Assembly (NCBI GenBank): GCA_963817735.1
Contig: CAWFPP010000026.1
Location: 177,981 to 241,980, forward strand
DNA: 64,000 nucleotides
Source: Bog-473 sp963817735
GTDB taxonomy: Bacteria; Actinomycetota; Acidimicrobiia; Acidimicrobiales; RAAP-2
Direction: 5' to 3'
Each line of letters begins with the position of its first letter. The first letter of the stretch is position 1. Shown here in pieces: positions 16,669-25,517 of this stretch. A model generated the notes under the pieces. That model saw only the letters and a program-made list of their open reading frames with translations. It did not search any database and was not told the DNA's origin. The position numbers were made by a program, and so were the translations under genes.

Positions 16669-16977
16669 GAGTCCCGGGGGGGGCTCCCCTGGGGGACCCT
16701 GCCGACGACGGCGCTCGCCAGTGTGATCAGGGCGAACGCCGGGCGAAAGACCCCGGCGACCTGCGGCAATGCGGGTTTTACCGGCGGTTGTGGCGGGCGG
16801 CCCGGTCCGATGGACCGAGCAGGCTGGTCCGGCGTTCACCCGCTTGTCACGCCGCTGCAACGTGCGCTTGTTTGTCTGTTGCGGAACGAACGTTCATCAC
16901 GCAAGCTGTGGAGCCTGAACGGGCGTTGGCGAGCCCATCTGCCCTCCTTCAGCACACCGGGGAACGGAGAACGAATC
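16669..16977 (+). other. Intergenic region with three consecutive hairpins upstream of the giant secreted-protein gene
   Basis: No gene is supported here. After a G/C-run stretch (possible weak tetR terminator), three stems follow each other: CGCCGGG/CCCGGCG around 16738-16760, CCTGC/GCGGG around 16760-16775, and CGGTCC/GGACCG with a three-base loop around 16803-16817. AACGGAGA then serves ATG 16978. The region could be a structured 5' leader; it has some features of c-di-GMP-I riboswitches (GAAA-capped stem, GGGTTTTACCG) but lacks a full match. Confidence 0.35.
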
Positions 16978-19900
16978 ATGACGGCTATCCGAGGTACTGG
17001 ATGGTTCGGTCGCGACGCCCGACAGGGGTTGGGTCGACCAGCGTCCTGGTTGGCGTGCGCGTTGTCGGTGCCGTTGCTCCTCGCCGCTCTGGTGATTGCG
17101 CCGGCCAGCCCGCCGGTGGGGGCTTCCGAGACGCCCCTGATCTCCGAGACGTTCACCGGAGCCAACGTCGCAACACCGTCTTCGTGGGTCGAGCCGACTG
17201 CGCCGAAGGGGTATACCAACGCCGCCTGTCTCACGGCCGGCACCGCCGCGGCCAGTCGACAGCAGCCGATCCCCGGTTGTGCGAACCCCGCTGTGGACCC
17301 GGCGGGCGCAGGTGTCTTACGTCTGAACGGAGCCCAACACAACCAAGTGGGCGGGGTCATGACGACGGCGAGTGTCCCGGCCTCGAGTGGCCTCGACGCC
17401 ACCTTCGAGAGTTATCAATGGGGCGGCAACAGCGGGGACGGGATGGGTTTCGACCTGGCCGCCGAGAATCCCTCGAATCCGGCGGCGCCAACGGTCCTCG
17501 GACAGCGGGGGGGTGGCCTCGCCTACGCCTCGGGGCATGCCGCCGGCGCCCAGGGTCTGGCTTATGGGTACCTCGGGGTCGGTCTCGACAGCTACGGGAA
17601 CTACTCCAACCCCCTTGAGGACGGCTCGGGCTGTACCGACCCCTCATGGGACACGGGCCAGACCCCCCGTCAGGTCGTCGTGCGCGGCCCGGGCAACGGG
17701 GGCGTCGGCTACTGCCTACTCAACAGCTCGGCCGTCGTCCTAGGCGGTTCCCAGTCGCTCCAAGGGAGCGCCCGGGCCTCGTCCGGCATACCCGTCGAGG
17801 TGGTCATCAACACCACGAGCGGTCCGGTCGATATGACCGCCAGCGGGTTCACCGGTGTCAGTGTCCCCAGCGGGGACTACGGAGTGGCCTGGACGCCGAT
17901 CGGAGGATCGCCGAAGAGCTACACCGGAGCGCTGCCGACCGTGGCGAACGGCGGCATTCCGAGTGGCCTGTACCCCAGCGGCTGGGTGAACCCTTCCACT
18001 GGCGTCCCCTATCAGTTGGGCTTCGGTTGGGGTGCGGCGACAGGCTCCAACGACGACAACCACGAGATCTCGAACGTCGTCGCGAACATCCTGCAGCCGG
18101 CGCCCGTGCTGACCGCAGCGATCAGCGACAGCGACAACGGCCGGCTGCAGGTCCCCGGCACGGTCAATTACACGGTCACGGGCGGCGTCGCCACAGGCAG
18201 CAACGAGAGCGACCCCATCAAGATGACCACGACACTGCCGAGTGGGGTCACCCCGGGCGCGGCAACCGGGACCGGCTGGTCGTGTGTGACCGCAGGACAG
18301 GTCGTCACGTGCACGTACACCGCGCCGATCGCAGCGGGAACGACGCTGCCGGCGGTCACGCTGCCCGCAACCGTGGCCCAAACCGCCTCGACTGCGCCCG
18401 GTGCGCTCAGCGCCTCGGTGACTGTCTCGTCGAACGACGGCACCTCGGCGACGGCGACCGACGCGGCGACCGGAGTAGCCCTTCCCGCCACGCTGCAGCA
18501 GGTCACGCTGTCAGCGTCGGTGCCGAGCGCGGCCGCCGGCATCGGGACCATCGGGTTGGACAACAACGGCAACCTGCCCACGGTGACACAGCAGACGTCG
18601 ACCACCGGCACGAGCTCGACCGGGCTGAACGGCAGCCCCAACGCGGCGATCGCCTCGACGAAGATGGCCACCCTCAAATTCGCCACGCTCAAGTTCGCCA
18701 CGCTCAAACTGGCGACCCTCAAGTTCGCCACGCTCAAGCTCGCCACCCTCAAGTTCGCCACCCTCACCATCGGTTCGCAGAGCGTCGCGCCGCTGTCGCA
18801 GGACCTGCTCTCCAACATCGGCGTGACCTACCCAGACGGCTGCGCGGGATCGGCCTGCACCGATTGGCAGGGCATTCTCGCCGGCTCGCAGTATGCGGAC
18901 TTCCCTCTCCAGTCGGTCAGCCTTCAGGACGTTCTCAACACGACCGGCTCCGACGCTCCAGATAACTCGAACCCGGCGGCGCGCCTCAACGCACTGCCGC
19001 TCTCCGACATCGACGTCAGCGGGTCGTCGCTCGGCGCGCTCCCGGTGGCGGCGTACGCCCTTGGCGGGACGTCCATCGACGAGATTCCGCTGAGCAGCGC
19101 CGACCTCAATTCAGACGGGAGCGTGAACGAGGATCAGACGCTCACAGACTGGTGCAACGACCTGGCCGGCGTGCAGTGGCCCTGCAGCGACTTCGGCATC
19201 ACCAGCGACACCGATACCACCGACGCAGCCAACGTCACCGTGCTCTCCCTCGGGATTTCGGGCGTGCCCCTGGCCTCCATCCCGCTCGACAGCGTCCCCC
19301 TCCAATCGGGGACGGTCGACGCGTCTCCTGTCGGCGCCCTTTCGCTCGCCGGTACCGACCTCAACGACACGGGCTTGGGAACCCTCAAACTCGCCACGCT
19401 CAAGTTCGCCACCCTCAAGTTCGCCACCCTCAAGTTCGCCACGCTCCCCATCGACCAGGTGAACACGGCTTCCATCGCGCTGGGCTCCATTCCGCTCACG
19501 GACATCAACATGGCAGAGGACATCCCGCTCTCGGACGGCACCACCGGTCCGATCCCGTTGGGCGGGATCGCACTCAGCGCGATCCCGAACGTGGCCAGCA
19601 TCGTCAAGTGCTCCCTCACGCCGGACAACTGCGCCACCGACACACTGGCCCAAGCCCAGTCGGACTCGGCCATTCTGCCCACCGCGGTGCTTTCCGACGT
19701 CTCGGGCTACGACTCCACGACGACCGTCGCCGAAATAGAGGCGGCCATCAGCAACGGGTACACCGACACGACCACGCTGGCCGACCTCCTCGGCGCCGAG
19801 GAGGTCGACTCTGGTACCACGATCGCCCAGTTCATCGACGCCATCACCTCCAACGACCCGTCCGCCCTCAATGGCCTCTACTTCGGTGACCTGCTGGCAG

Positions 19901-22900
19901 GCCTCGTGCCCCAGTCCACCTACCCCTGGCAGGACGTGAACCTGGCGACGCCAGGCCTGGCCGCGGCCTCGACGGGGGGCGGCGAATTGACGCTGACGGC
20001 GACCACGAAGGTGGCCAACGGACCCGTCGGCCTGACCGACGTGTTCACGGTCCCCGCAGGCTTCTCGCTGGTGCCGGGCTCAGCTTTGTTCGACGGCCAG
20101 CCGGCCCCGGATCCGGCCGTGTCGGGCTCCACCCTGACCGCCACTCCCGGCAATTCGACCGGCACCGACACCTATTCGTTCGACGTCAGGCCGAACGAGG
20201 TCCTGGGCGCGCAGCAGGTGAGCGTCATGGCCTCGCTGGCGACCGGTGGAAGCTCGTCGGCGAACGCGTCGGTCAACGTCACCGATCCCTTCGCGGGGAA
20301 CGGCTCGGCGACGACGCCGTCGACGTTGCAGCCCGACTCGCTGAACGTGTCGTTCCTCTCGGCGCCGAACGTCTCTGCCTACTGGGACATCAACGTTCCA
20401 GCGGGGGATGCGCTCTCCCTCGACCTGTCCGACCTCCCGGCCGACTACGACATGGTCCTGTACGGTCCTCCGACCACCGAGCTCTCGGGCAATCCGACGC
20501 AAAACACGGCAGGGGTGACCGAGACGCCCCCGGCGGACCAGTCCTCCGACGGCCAGCAGGACGCACCGGACGACGGGACGCTGCCGCTTCTCGCCACGTT
20601 GCCGGTCGAGGCGATCTCGGCCAACCGAGGCCTCACGCCCGAAGAGATCACGACGCCGTCGCTGACGGGCGGCACCTACCTCGTCCAGATCAGCGGGTAC
20701 AACGGGGCCTACAGCACCACGGCTCCTTACGTGCTCCGGTCCGAGCTGATAGAGACCGCGGCGTCGCCGTCGTGCTCGGTGCCGAACACCTACGCCAACG
20801 ACGCCCTGACGCAGAACGTGGCGGTGCCTGCCGCTGGTCAACCGCTGACGGAGACCTGGAGCGCGTCGAGCGGATGGTCCCTCCAAGCCCCACCGTCCAA
20901 CGTCAATACGCTGTTCCTGGTCGACCCCGACCGCCTCTACGACGCCTACGGGCAGTCGTCGTCGGGCGGCGGCCAGCCCGGTGTCAACGACGTCCTCCAG
21001 CAGCTGACCTCCACCATCAACAGTGGAGCGGGCGGAATGGTAGGCGCCATCGTGCCCGTCGAGGGGAACCCGCAGACGGCCGCGGACTACAGCGCGTGGG
21101 ACGCCAACGCGTGTTCGGTCCAGGCCGCCAACCAGGTGGTGAGCGACATCAGCGCCACTGTCCGCGGTCTCGAGGCTGCCTATCCCACCATCGCCAACAT
21201 CGTGATCATCGGCGCAGACGACCAGATCCCCATGGGTCGTGTGCCCGACATGACGGTCTCCGACAACGAGGCCGACTACGCCGCCAGCACGTTCCCCGGC
21301 ATCAGCGACCAGCTCTCGTCGGCGCTGAGCCAGGGGTATTTCCTGAGCGATGACCCTTACGCGTCACCGGACCCCCTCGGCGTGGGCGGCCAGACCCTGT
21401 ACACCCCCTCGCTGGCCATCGGACGCCTCGTCGAGACGCCGACACAGATCGACAACGCACTGTCGCGGTTCCAGAGCAGCAACGGCCAGCTCACCGCCAC
21501 GTCGGCACTGTCCACCGGCTACGACTTCGTGACTCAGGCGGCCAACGCGGTAGCGGCCTCGCTGAGTGGTCCGCTCGGTGCCGCCAACGTCCAGAGTCTG
21601 ATCAGCGACTCGTGGACCACGTCCGACCTTCTGAATGCCATCGACGGCGGAACTCCGACCAGTCCGAAGAATGCGCCGGACATCGTCTCGTTCAACGGGC
21701 ACTTCGACTTCAGCCGCCTGTTATCGGCCAATGGTGACGAGACCGGGGATCCCACGCAGATTCTCGGCACGGGCGACGTGCGCGCTGCCGACGCCGGCAA
21801 CGAGATCACCCAGGAACGACTGCTCTTCTCCCTGGGCTGCCACTCGGGCCTCGAGATCCCGACCAACGAGGTATCCAACGTCGTTCCGGGGGGTGTCGAC
21901 TCGTGGGCCTCGACCTTCGCCGACGAGGGCGCCATCTGGGTGGGCAACACGGGGTACGGCTATGCCAACGATCAATACATCTCGTACTCGGCCAAGCTCA
22001 TGGGCCTCTTCGCCCAGAACCTGAACGGGTCGGTCTCCATCGGTGATGCGCTCTCCGAAGCCAAGCAGCTGTATGCGGCGCAGAGCGGCGTGCTCGATCC
22101 CTACGACCTCAAGGCGGACATGGAGTCCACCTATTACGGCATGCCGAACTACACGCTCAGCGGGTTGGCCAAGCCGGTCGCCAACTCGGCGGCGGCGACC
22201 ACGCCGCTGTCCCTCGGGCAGGACCCGGCGACCGGTCTGCAGACGGCGCCGATCAGCCTCAACCAGAGCGTCGGCACCAATCCCAACCAGCTCGGCACGG
22301 TCACGCCGCCCGAGGGTGGGACCTACTACGAGGTCAACAACTCGACGTTGGAGCAGACCACGGCCGGGTTCCCCATTGAGCCGCTGAGCAGCATCGACGT
22401 CACCATCCCCGGAGCCAATGGCGGGCTCGCATCGGTGGCGCACGGCGCACTCATCACGGGGCTGGGTTCGTCCGACTATGGGGACTTCACGCCGTCGATC
22501 GCTGAGGCGGACAGCGACAGCTCCGGGCCGGAGAACCAGATCTCCCAGTACGAGACCTCGTTCCCGGCCACGCTCCAGCGAGTGGCGACCTACCAGCTCT
22601 TCAACGCGACCGGCGCACCCGTGACCCACCAGGCGGTCGATCTCATCACGGGACAGTTCATTCCCGATCCCAACAACCCCGGCACAGGGAACCAGCGGCT
22701 CTTCACGAACATCTCCGCAAACGTTGAGTACACGTCGCCTTCGGACACGCAGTTCACCCCGCCCACCATCGACGAGGCGACGGCAGTGGTCAGCGGGTCG
22801 ACGGCCGCCTTCAACGTGGTGACCACACCTGCGCCCGGTGGCGCTCCGGTCAAAGAGGTGCTCGTGCTCTTTACCGACTCCGCCAACCCCGGCACCTGGA

Positions 22901-25476
22901 CGCCGGTCAGCCTGAGCCAAGGCGCCGACGGCGCCTGGACAGGCGGAGCCGCGGCCCCGGCCAGCGGGCAGGTCGACTACATCGTCCAGGCGGTCGACGG
23001 GGACGGGAACGTCGCCATGGACTCCGACAAGGGCGTCGAGTTCACCCAGGTCCCGGAGAGTCAGGTCCAGAGCACCGGACTGGGCGGCCTGAGCGCCTCG
23101 CTGTCCCCGGCACAGAGCGCGGAGAGCACGTACGAAGGCTTCTACAACGGCCCGGTCGTCGTGACCTTCAGCGGAGCTCCCGGCGCCATCGTGACCTACC
23201 AGGTCGACGGCGGCAGTTCCCAGACCGTCACCCTCGGTGGCAGCGGGCAGGGCTCGTTCACGGTGACAAGCGACGGGACGCACGTCATCACGGCGTCGGA
23301 CACCGGCAATCAGATCAGCCAGGTGGTGAAGATCGACACCACAGGGCCGACCATCTCGAGCTCCGTCAGCGCACCGCACTCTGGCAACGGGTGGACGAGC
23401 GGAGGCACCACGCTGACCATCAGCGCGTCCGACGCCGGTTCGGGTGTGGCCTCGCTCACCTACCAGGTAGGTGGCGGGTCACCGACCCCGGTCACCGGGC
23501 CGATCACCCCGCCATCGGGCATCACCACGTACGACGTCACGGCGACGGACTTCCTCGGCAACACGAGCACGGCCACCATCACGACGCAGGTCGACGCCAC
23601 GGCGCCGAGCAGCATCATGTGCACCCCTGCCGTGGCTCCCACCACCTGGTTCTCCACCGACCAGAGTGTGACCTGTACCGGCACCGACACGCAGTCGGGC
23701 ATCGCGGGCGGAACGTCGAGCACGGGCAGCGTCACGTTGAGCACATCGGTGCCGGCCGGGACCGCGACCTCCAATGCTTCGACGTCGTCAGGCCAGCTCT
23801 GCGATAACGTCGTGAACTGCACGCCGATCCCGGCCATCACGGGCTTCATGATCGACAAGACTGCGCCAGCGGTCAGCTGTCCGTCCGCAGGCACCACCTG
23901 GTCCACCGGCACGGTCACGTTCACGTGCACGGTGACGGACTCCGGATCGGGCGTGGCCGCGGATCAGGCCGGCGTCTCGCTCACCAACCAGTCAGGCACC
24001 CAGGCCACCGTCACGCTCACGGCGTCCGCGCCCGCAGGCACCACCAACCCGAACACCTCGACGAACTCGGTGCAGGTCTGTAACAACGTGGGCACCTGCG
24101 TCACCGCGGGGCCGATCACCGGCGTCATGATCGACAACGCGCCTCCGACGGTGAACTGTCCTTCGGCGGACACGAACTGGCACAAGGGCACGGTCTCGTT
24201 CACATGCACGGCGAGCGATTCCGGCTCGGGCCTGGCCGCCGACCAGACCGGCGTCTCGCTCACCAACCAGTCAGGCACCCAGGCCACCGTCACGCTCACG
24301 GCGTCCGCGCCCGCAGGCACCACCAACCCGGATGCTTCGACGAATTCGGTCCAGGTCTGTGACAACGTGGGGGCCTGCGTCATGGCAGGCCCGATCTCGA
24401 ACGTCAAGATCGACAACCAGGCGCCCATCATCACGACCTCCGTCAGCGCACCGCACTCGGGCAACGGGTGGACGAGCGCGGGCACCACGCTGACCGTCAG
24501 CGCGTCCGACGCCGGATCCGGCCTGGCCTCGCTGACCTACCAGGTAGGTGGCGGGGCTGCGACCCCGGTCACCGGGCCGATCACGCCGCCGTCGGGCATC
24601 ACCACGTACACGATCGCGGCCACCGACGCCGTCGGCAATGCCAGCACGGCCACGGTGACGACCAAGGTCGACACCGTGGCGCCGACCGTCTCGTGTCCGT
24701 CGGCAGACACCAACTGGCACAGCGGCACGGTCTCGTTCACCTGCACGGCAACCGACTCCGGCTCGGGCCTCGCCAATCCCGCCCAGGCCACCATCACGCT
24801 GACGACGCCGCCCATTGCGCCGGGGACCAGCAACCCGAGCGTCTCGACCAACTCGGTGTCGGTGTGCGACAACGTGGGGAACTGCGCCACCGCGGGTCCG
24901 ATCAAGAACGTCAAGATCGACAACACGGCGCCCACCGTCTCAATCACCAACCCCACCAACAACGCGGTGTACATGCTCAACCAGCCGGAGGCAGCCACCT
25001 TCACCTGCGCCGACCCTGCATCGGGGATCTCTTCGTGCAGCGCCGTGACCGGCACGACGACCTTGTCGAGTGGCGGTACGTTGCCGACAACCCAGGTCGG
25101 TTCGCACACCATCACGGTGACCGCAATCTCGAAAACCGGCGTGACCACCGCGCAGACCTATACGTACGTGGTGACCTACAAGCTGTGCAACTTCATCGGG
25201 CCCGTCGAGCCATTGGGCATCGCCGTTGTCTTCTCCGTGACACTGTGCAACTACAGCGGAACCAACGTCGGATCGTCGGGTCTAACCATCACGGCCCTCA
25301 ACATCGACGGCACCAAGACGCTGAAGGCGGGATCGACCTTCTCCTGGTCGTCGGCCTTCAAGGTGTACGCCTACGCCATGTCGACGTCCGGTCTCACGAC
25401 CGGCAGCCATGTGCTCAACGTCTCGGTCACCGGGGACCCCGTCACCCACCCGCTGAGCTTCACCGTGAAATCCTGA
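16978..25476 (+). CDS. Giant secreted protein: lectin-like domain, pentapeptide solenoid, gingipain/caspase-like peptidase domain, Ig-like repeats
   Basis: 2832 residues from ATG 16978 (ACGGAGA upstream). A signal peptide occupies about 1-52, with core LACALSVPLLLAALVIAP. An L-type-lectin-like domain follows (about 55-240), then a DUF11-like domain (about 375-500). A pentapeptide-like solenoid includes two ATLKF arrays (about 564-598 and 801-825), and a PPC-like domain lies at about 1121-1175. A C25/caspase-fold domain (about 1300-1720) has catalytic-type His1575 in SFNGHFDF and Cys1621 in LGCHSG, 46 residues apart. Several OmpL47/Ig-like repeats run about 2120-2660, before a C-terminal beta domain. 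Probably a cell-surface or released protease/adhesin. Activity and cleavage preference (Arg, Lys or other) cannot be read from the sequence. Confidence 0.8.
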   Translation: MTAIRGTGWFGRDARQGLGRPASWLACALSVPLLLAALVIAPASPPVGASETPLISETFTGANVATPSSWVEPTAPKGYTNAACLTAGTAAASRQQPIPGCANPAVDPAGAGVLRLNGAQHNQVGGVMTTASVPASSGLDATFESYQWGGNSGDGMGFDLAAENPSNPAAPTVLGQRGGGLAYASGHAAGAQGLAYGYLGVGLDSYGNYSNPLEDGSGCTDPSWDTGQTPRQVVVRGPGNGGVGYCLLNSSAVVLGGSQSLQGSARASSGIPVEVVINTTSGPVDMTASGFTGVSVPSGDYGVAWTPIGGSPKSYTGALPTVANGGIPSGLYPSGWVNPSTGVPYQLGFGWGAATGSNDDNHEISNVVANILQPAPVLTAAISDSDNGRLQVPGTVNYTVTGGVATGSNESDPIKMTTTLPSGVTPGAATGTGWSCVTAGQVVTCTYTAPIAAGTTLPAVTLPATVAQTASTAPGALSASVTVSSNDGTSATATDAATGVALPATLQQVTLSASVPSAAAGIGTIGLDNNGNLPTVTQQTSTTGTSSTGLNGSPNAAIASTKMATLKFATLKFATLKLATLKFATLKLATLKFATLTIGSQSVAPLSQDLLSNIGVTYPDGCAGSACTDWQGILAGSQYADFPLQSVSLQDVLNTTGSDAPDNSNPAARLNALPLSDIDVSGSSLGALPVAAYALGGTSIDEIPLSSADLNSDGSVNEDQTLTDWCNDLAGVQWPCSDFGITSDTDTTDAANVTVLSLGISGVPLASIPLDSVPLQSGTVDASPVGALSLAGTDLNDTGLGTLKLATLKFATLKFATLKFATLPIDQVNTASIALGSIPLTDINMAEDIPLSDGTTGPIPLGGIALSAIPNVASIVKCSLTPDNCATDTLAQAQSDSAILPTAVLSDVSGYDSTTTVAEIEAAISNGYTDTTTLADLLGAEEVDSGTTIAQFIDAITSNDPSALNGLYFGDLLAGLVPQSTYPWQDVNLATPGLAAASTGGGELTLTATTKVANGPVGLTDVFTVPAGFSLVPGSALFDGQPAPDPAVSGSTLTATPGNSTGTDTYSFDVRPNEVLGAQQVSVMASLATGGSSSANASVNVTDPFAGNGSATTPSTLQPDSLNVSFLSAPNVSAYWDINVPAGDALSLDLSDLPADYDMVLYGPPTTELSGNPTQNTAGVTETPPADQSSDGQQDAPDDGTLPLLATLPVEAISANRGLTPEEITTPSLTGGTYLVQISGYNGAYSTTAPYVLRSELIETAASPSCSVPNTYANDALTQNVAVPAAGQPLTETWSASSGWSLQAPPSNVNTLFLVDPDRLYDAYGQSSSGGGQPGVNDVLQQLTSTINSGAGGMVGAIVPVEGNPQTAADYSAWDANACSVQAANQVVSDISATVRGLEAAYPTIANIVIIGADDQIPMGRVPDMTVSDNEADYAASTFPGISDQLSSALSQGYFLSDDPYASPDPLGVGGQTLYTPSLAIGRLVETPTQIDNALSRFQSSNGQLTATSALSTGYDFVTQAANAVAASLSGPLGAANVQSLISDSWTTSDLLNAIDGGTPTSPKNAPDIVSFNGHFDFSRLLSANGDETGDPTQILGTGDVRAADAGNEITQERLLFSLGCHSGLEIPTNEVSNVVPGGVDSWASTFADEGAIWVGNTGYGYANDQYISYSAKLMGLFAQNLNGSVSIGDALSEAKQLYAAQSGVLDPYDLKADMESTYYGMPNYTLSGLAKPVANSAAATTPLSLGQDPATGLQTAPISLNQSVGTNPNQLGTVTPPEGGTYYEVNNSTLEQTTAGFPIEPLSSIDVTIPGANGGLASVAHGALITGLGSSDYGDFTPSIAEADSDSSGPENQISQYETSFPATLQRVATYQLFNATGAPVTHQAVDLITGQFIPDPNNPGTGNQRLFTNISANVEYTSPSDTQFTPPTIDEATAVVSGSTAAFNVVTTPAPGGAPVKEVLVLFTDSANPGTWTPVSLSQGADGAWTGGAAAPASGQVDYIVQAVDGDGNVAMDSDKGVEFTQVPESQVQSTGLGGLSASLSPAQSAESTYEGFYNGPVVVTFSGAPGAIVTYQVDGGSSQTVTLGGSGQGSFTVTSDGTHVITASDTGNQISQVVKIDTTGPTISSSVSAPHSGNGWTSGGTTLTISASDAGSGVASLTYQVGGGSPTPVTGPITPPSGITTYDVTATDFLGNTSTATITTQVDATAPSSIMCTPAVAPTTWFSTDQSVTCTGTDTQSGIAGGTSSTGSVTLSTSVPAGTATSNASTSSGQLCDNVVNCTPIPAITGFMIDKTAPAVSCPSAGTTWSTGTVTFTCTVTDSGSGVAADQAGVSLTNQSGTQATVTLTASAPAGTTNPNTSTNSVQVCNNVGTCVTAGPITGVMIDNAPPTVNCPSADTNWHKGTVSFTCTASDSGSGLAADQTGVSLTNQSGTQATVTLTASAPAGTTNPDASTNSVQVCDNVGACVMAGPISNVKIDNQAPIITTSVSAPHSGNGWTSAGTTLTVSASDAGSGLASLTYQVGGGAATPVTGPITPPSGITTYTIAATDAVGNASTATVTTKVDTVAPTVSCPSADTNWHSGTVSFTCTATDSGSGLANPAQATITLTTPPIAPGTSNPSVSTNSVSVCDNVGNCATAGPIKNVKIDNTAPTVSITNPTNNAVYMLNQPEAATFTCADPASGISSCSAVTGTTTLSSGGTLPTTQVGSHTITVTAISKTGVTTAQTYTYVVTYKLCNFIGPVEPLGIAVVFSVTLCNYSGTNVGSSGLTITALNIDGTKTLKAGSTFSWSSAFKVYAYAMSTSGLTTGSHVLNVSVTGDPVTHPLSFTVKS
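18667..18771 (+). repeat. Seven tandem 15-bp units encoding ATLKF/ATLKL pentapeptides
   Basis: Each unit is gcc-acc/acg-ctc-aag-ttc with few substitutions. Ala at i-2, Leu at the centre and Phe/Leu at i+2 fit the A(D/N)LXX pentapeptide-repeat rule except for Thr in place of Asp/Asn. Near-identical codons imply recent expansion or gene conversion. The unit is identical to that in the second array 0.6 kb downstream. Confidence 0.92.
19378..19452 (+). repeat. Five tandem 15-bp units, second ATLKF pentapeptide array
   Basis: Same 15-bp unit as the array at 18667-18771, the first unit reading GTLKL and the last ATLPI. The protein between and around the arrays has looser five-residue periodicity (IPLDS-VPLQS, IPLTD-INMAE), so both arrays probably belong to one long quadrilateral beta-helix. 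Confidence 0.9.
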
Positions 25477-25517
25477 AAGAATGGGCCCGAGGCTGCAGTA
25501 AGAGGGAGGGAGTCACG

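Noticed and set aside
16750..16790. TPP riboswitch-like string (ACCTG...TTTACCGGCGG)
   Set aside because: The thi-box CTGAGA element and P2/P3 arrangement are missing and the downstream gene is unrelated to thiamine.
16723..16977. Upstream extension of the giant protein to an earlier ATG
   Set aside because: The added 85 residues are not signal-like and cross three hairpins; ATG 16978 has a ribosome-binding site and is followed directly by a good signal peptide.
18660..19460. CRISPR-like array
   Set aside because: The 15-bp direct repeats have no spacers, are in frame and encode pentapeptides; no cas genes are present.
23340..24960. Separate genes or duplicated mobile segments in the repeated 3' part of the giant gene
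   Set aside because: The repeats are in one continuous frame with Ig-like domain periodicity, i.e. domain repeats within a protein.
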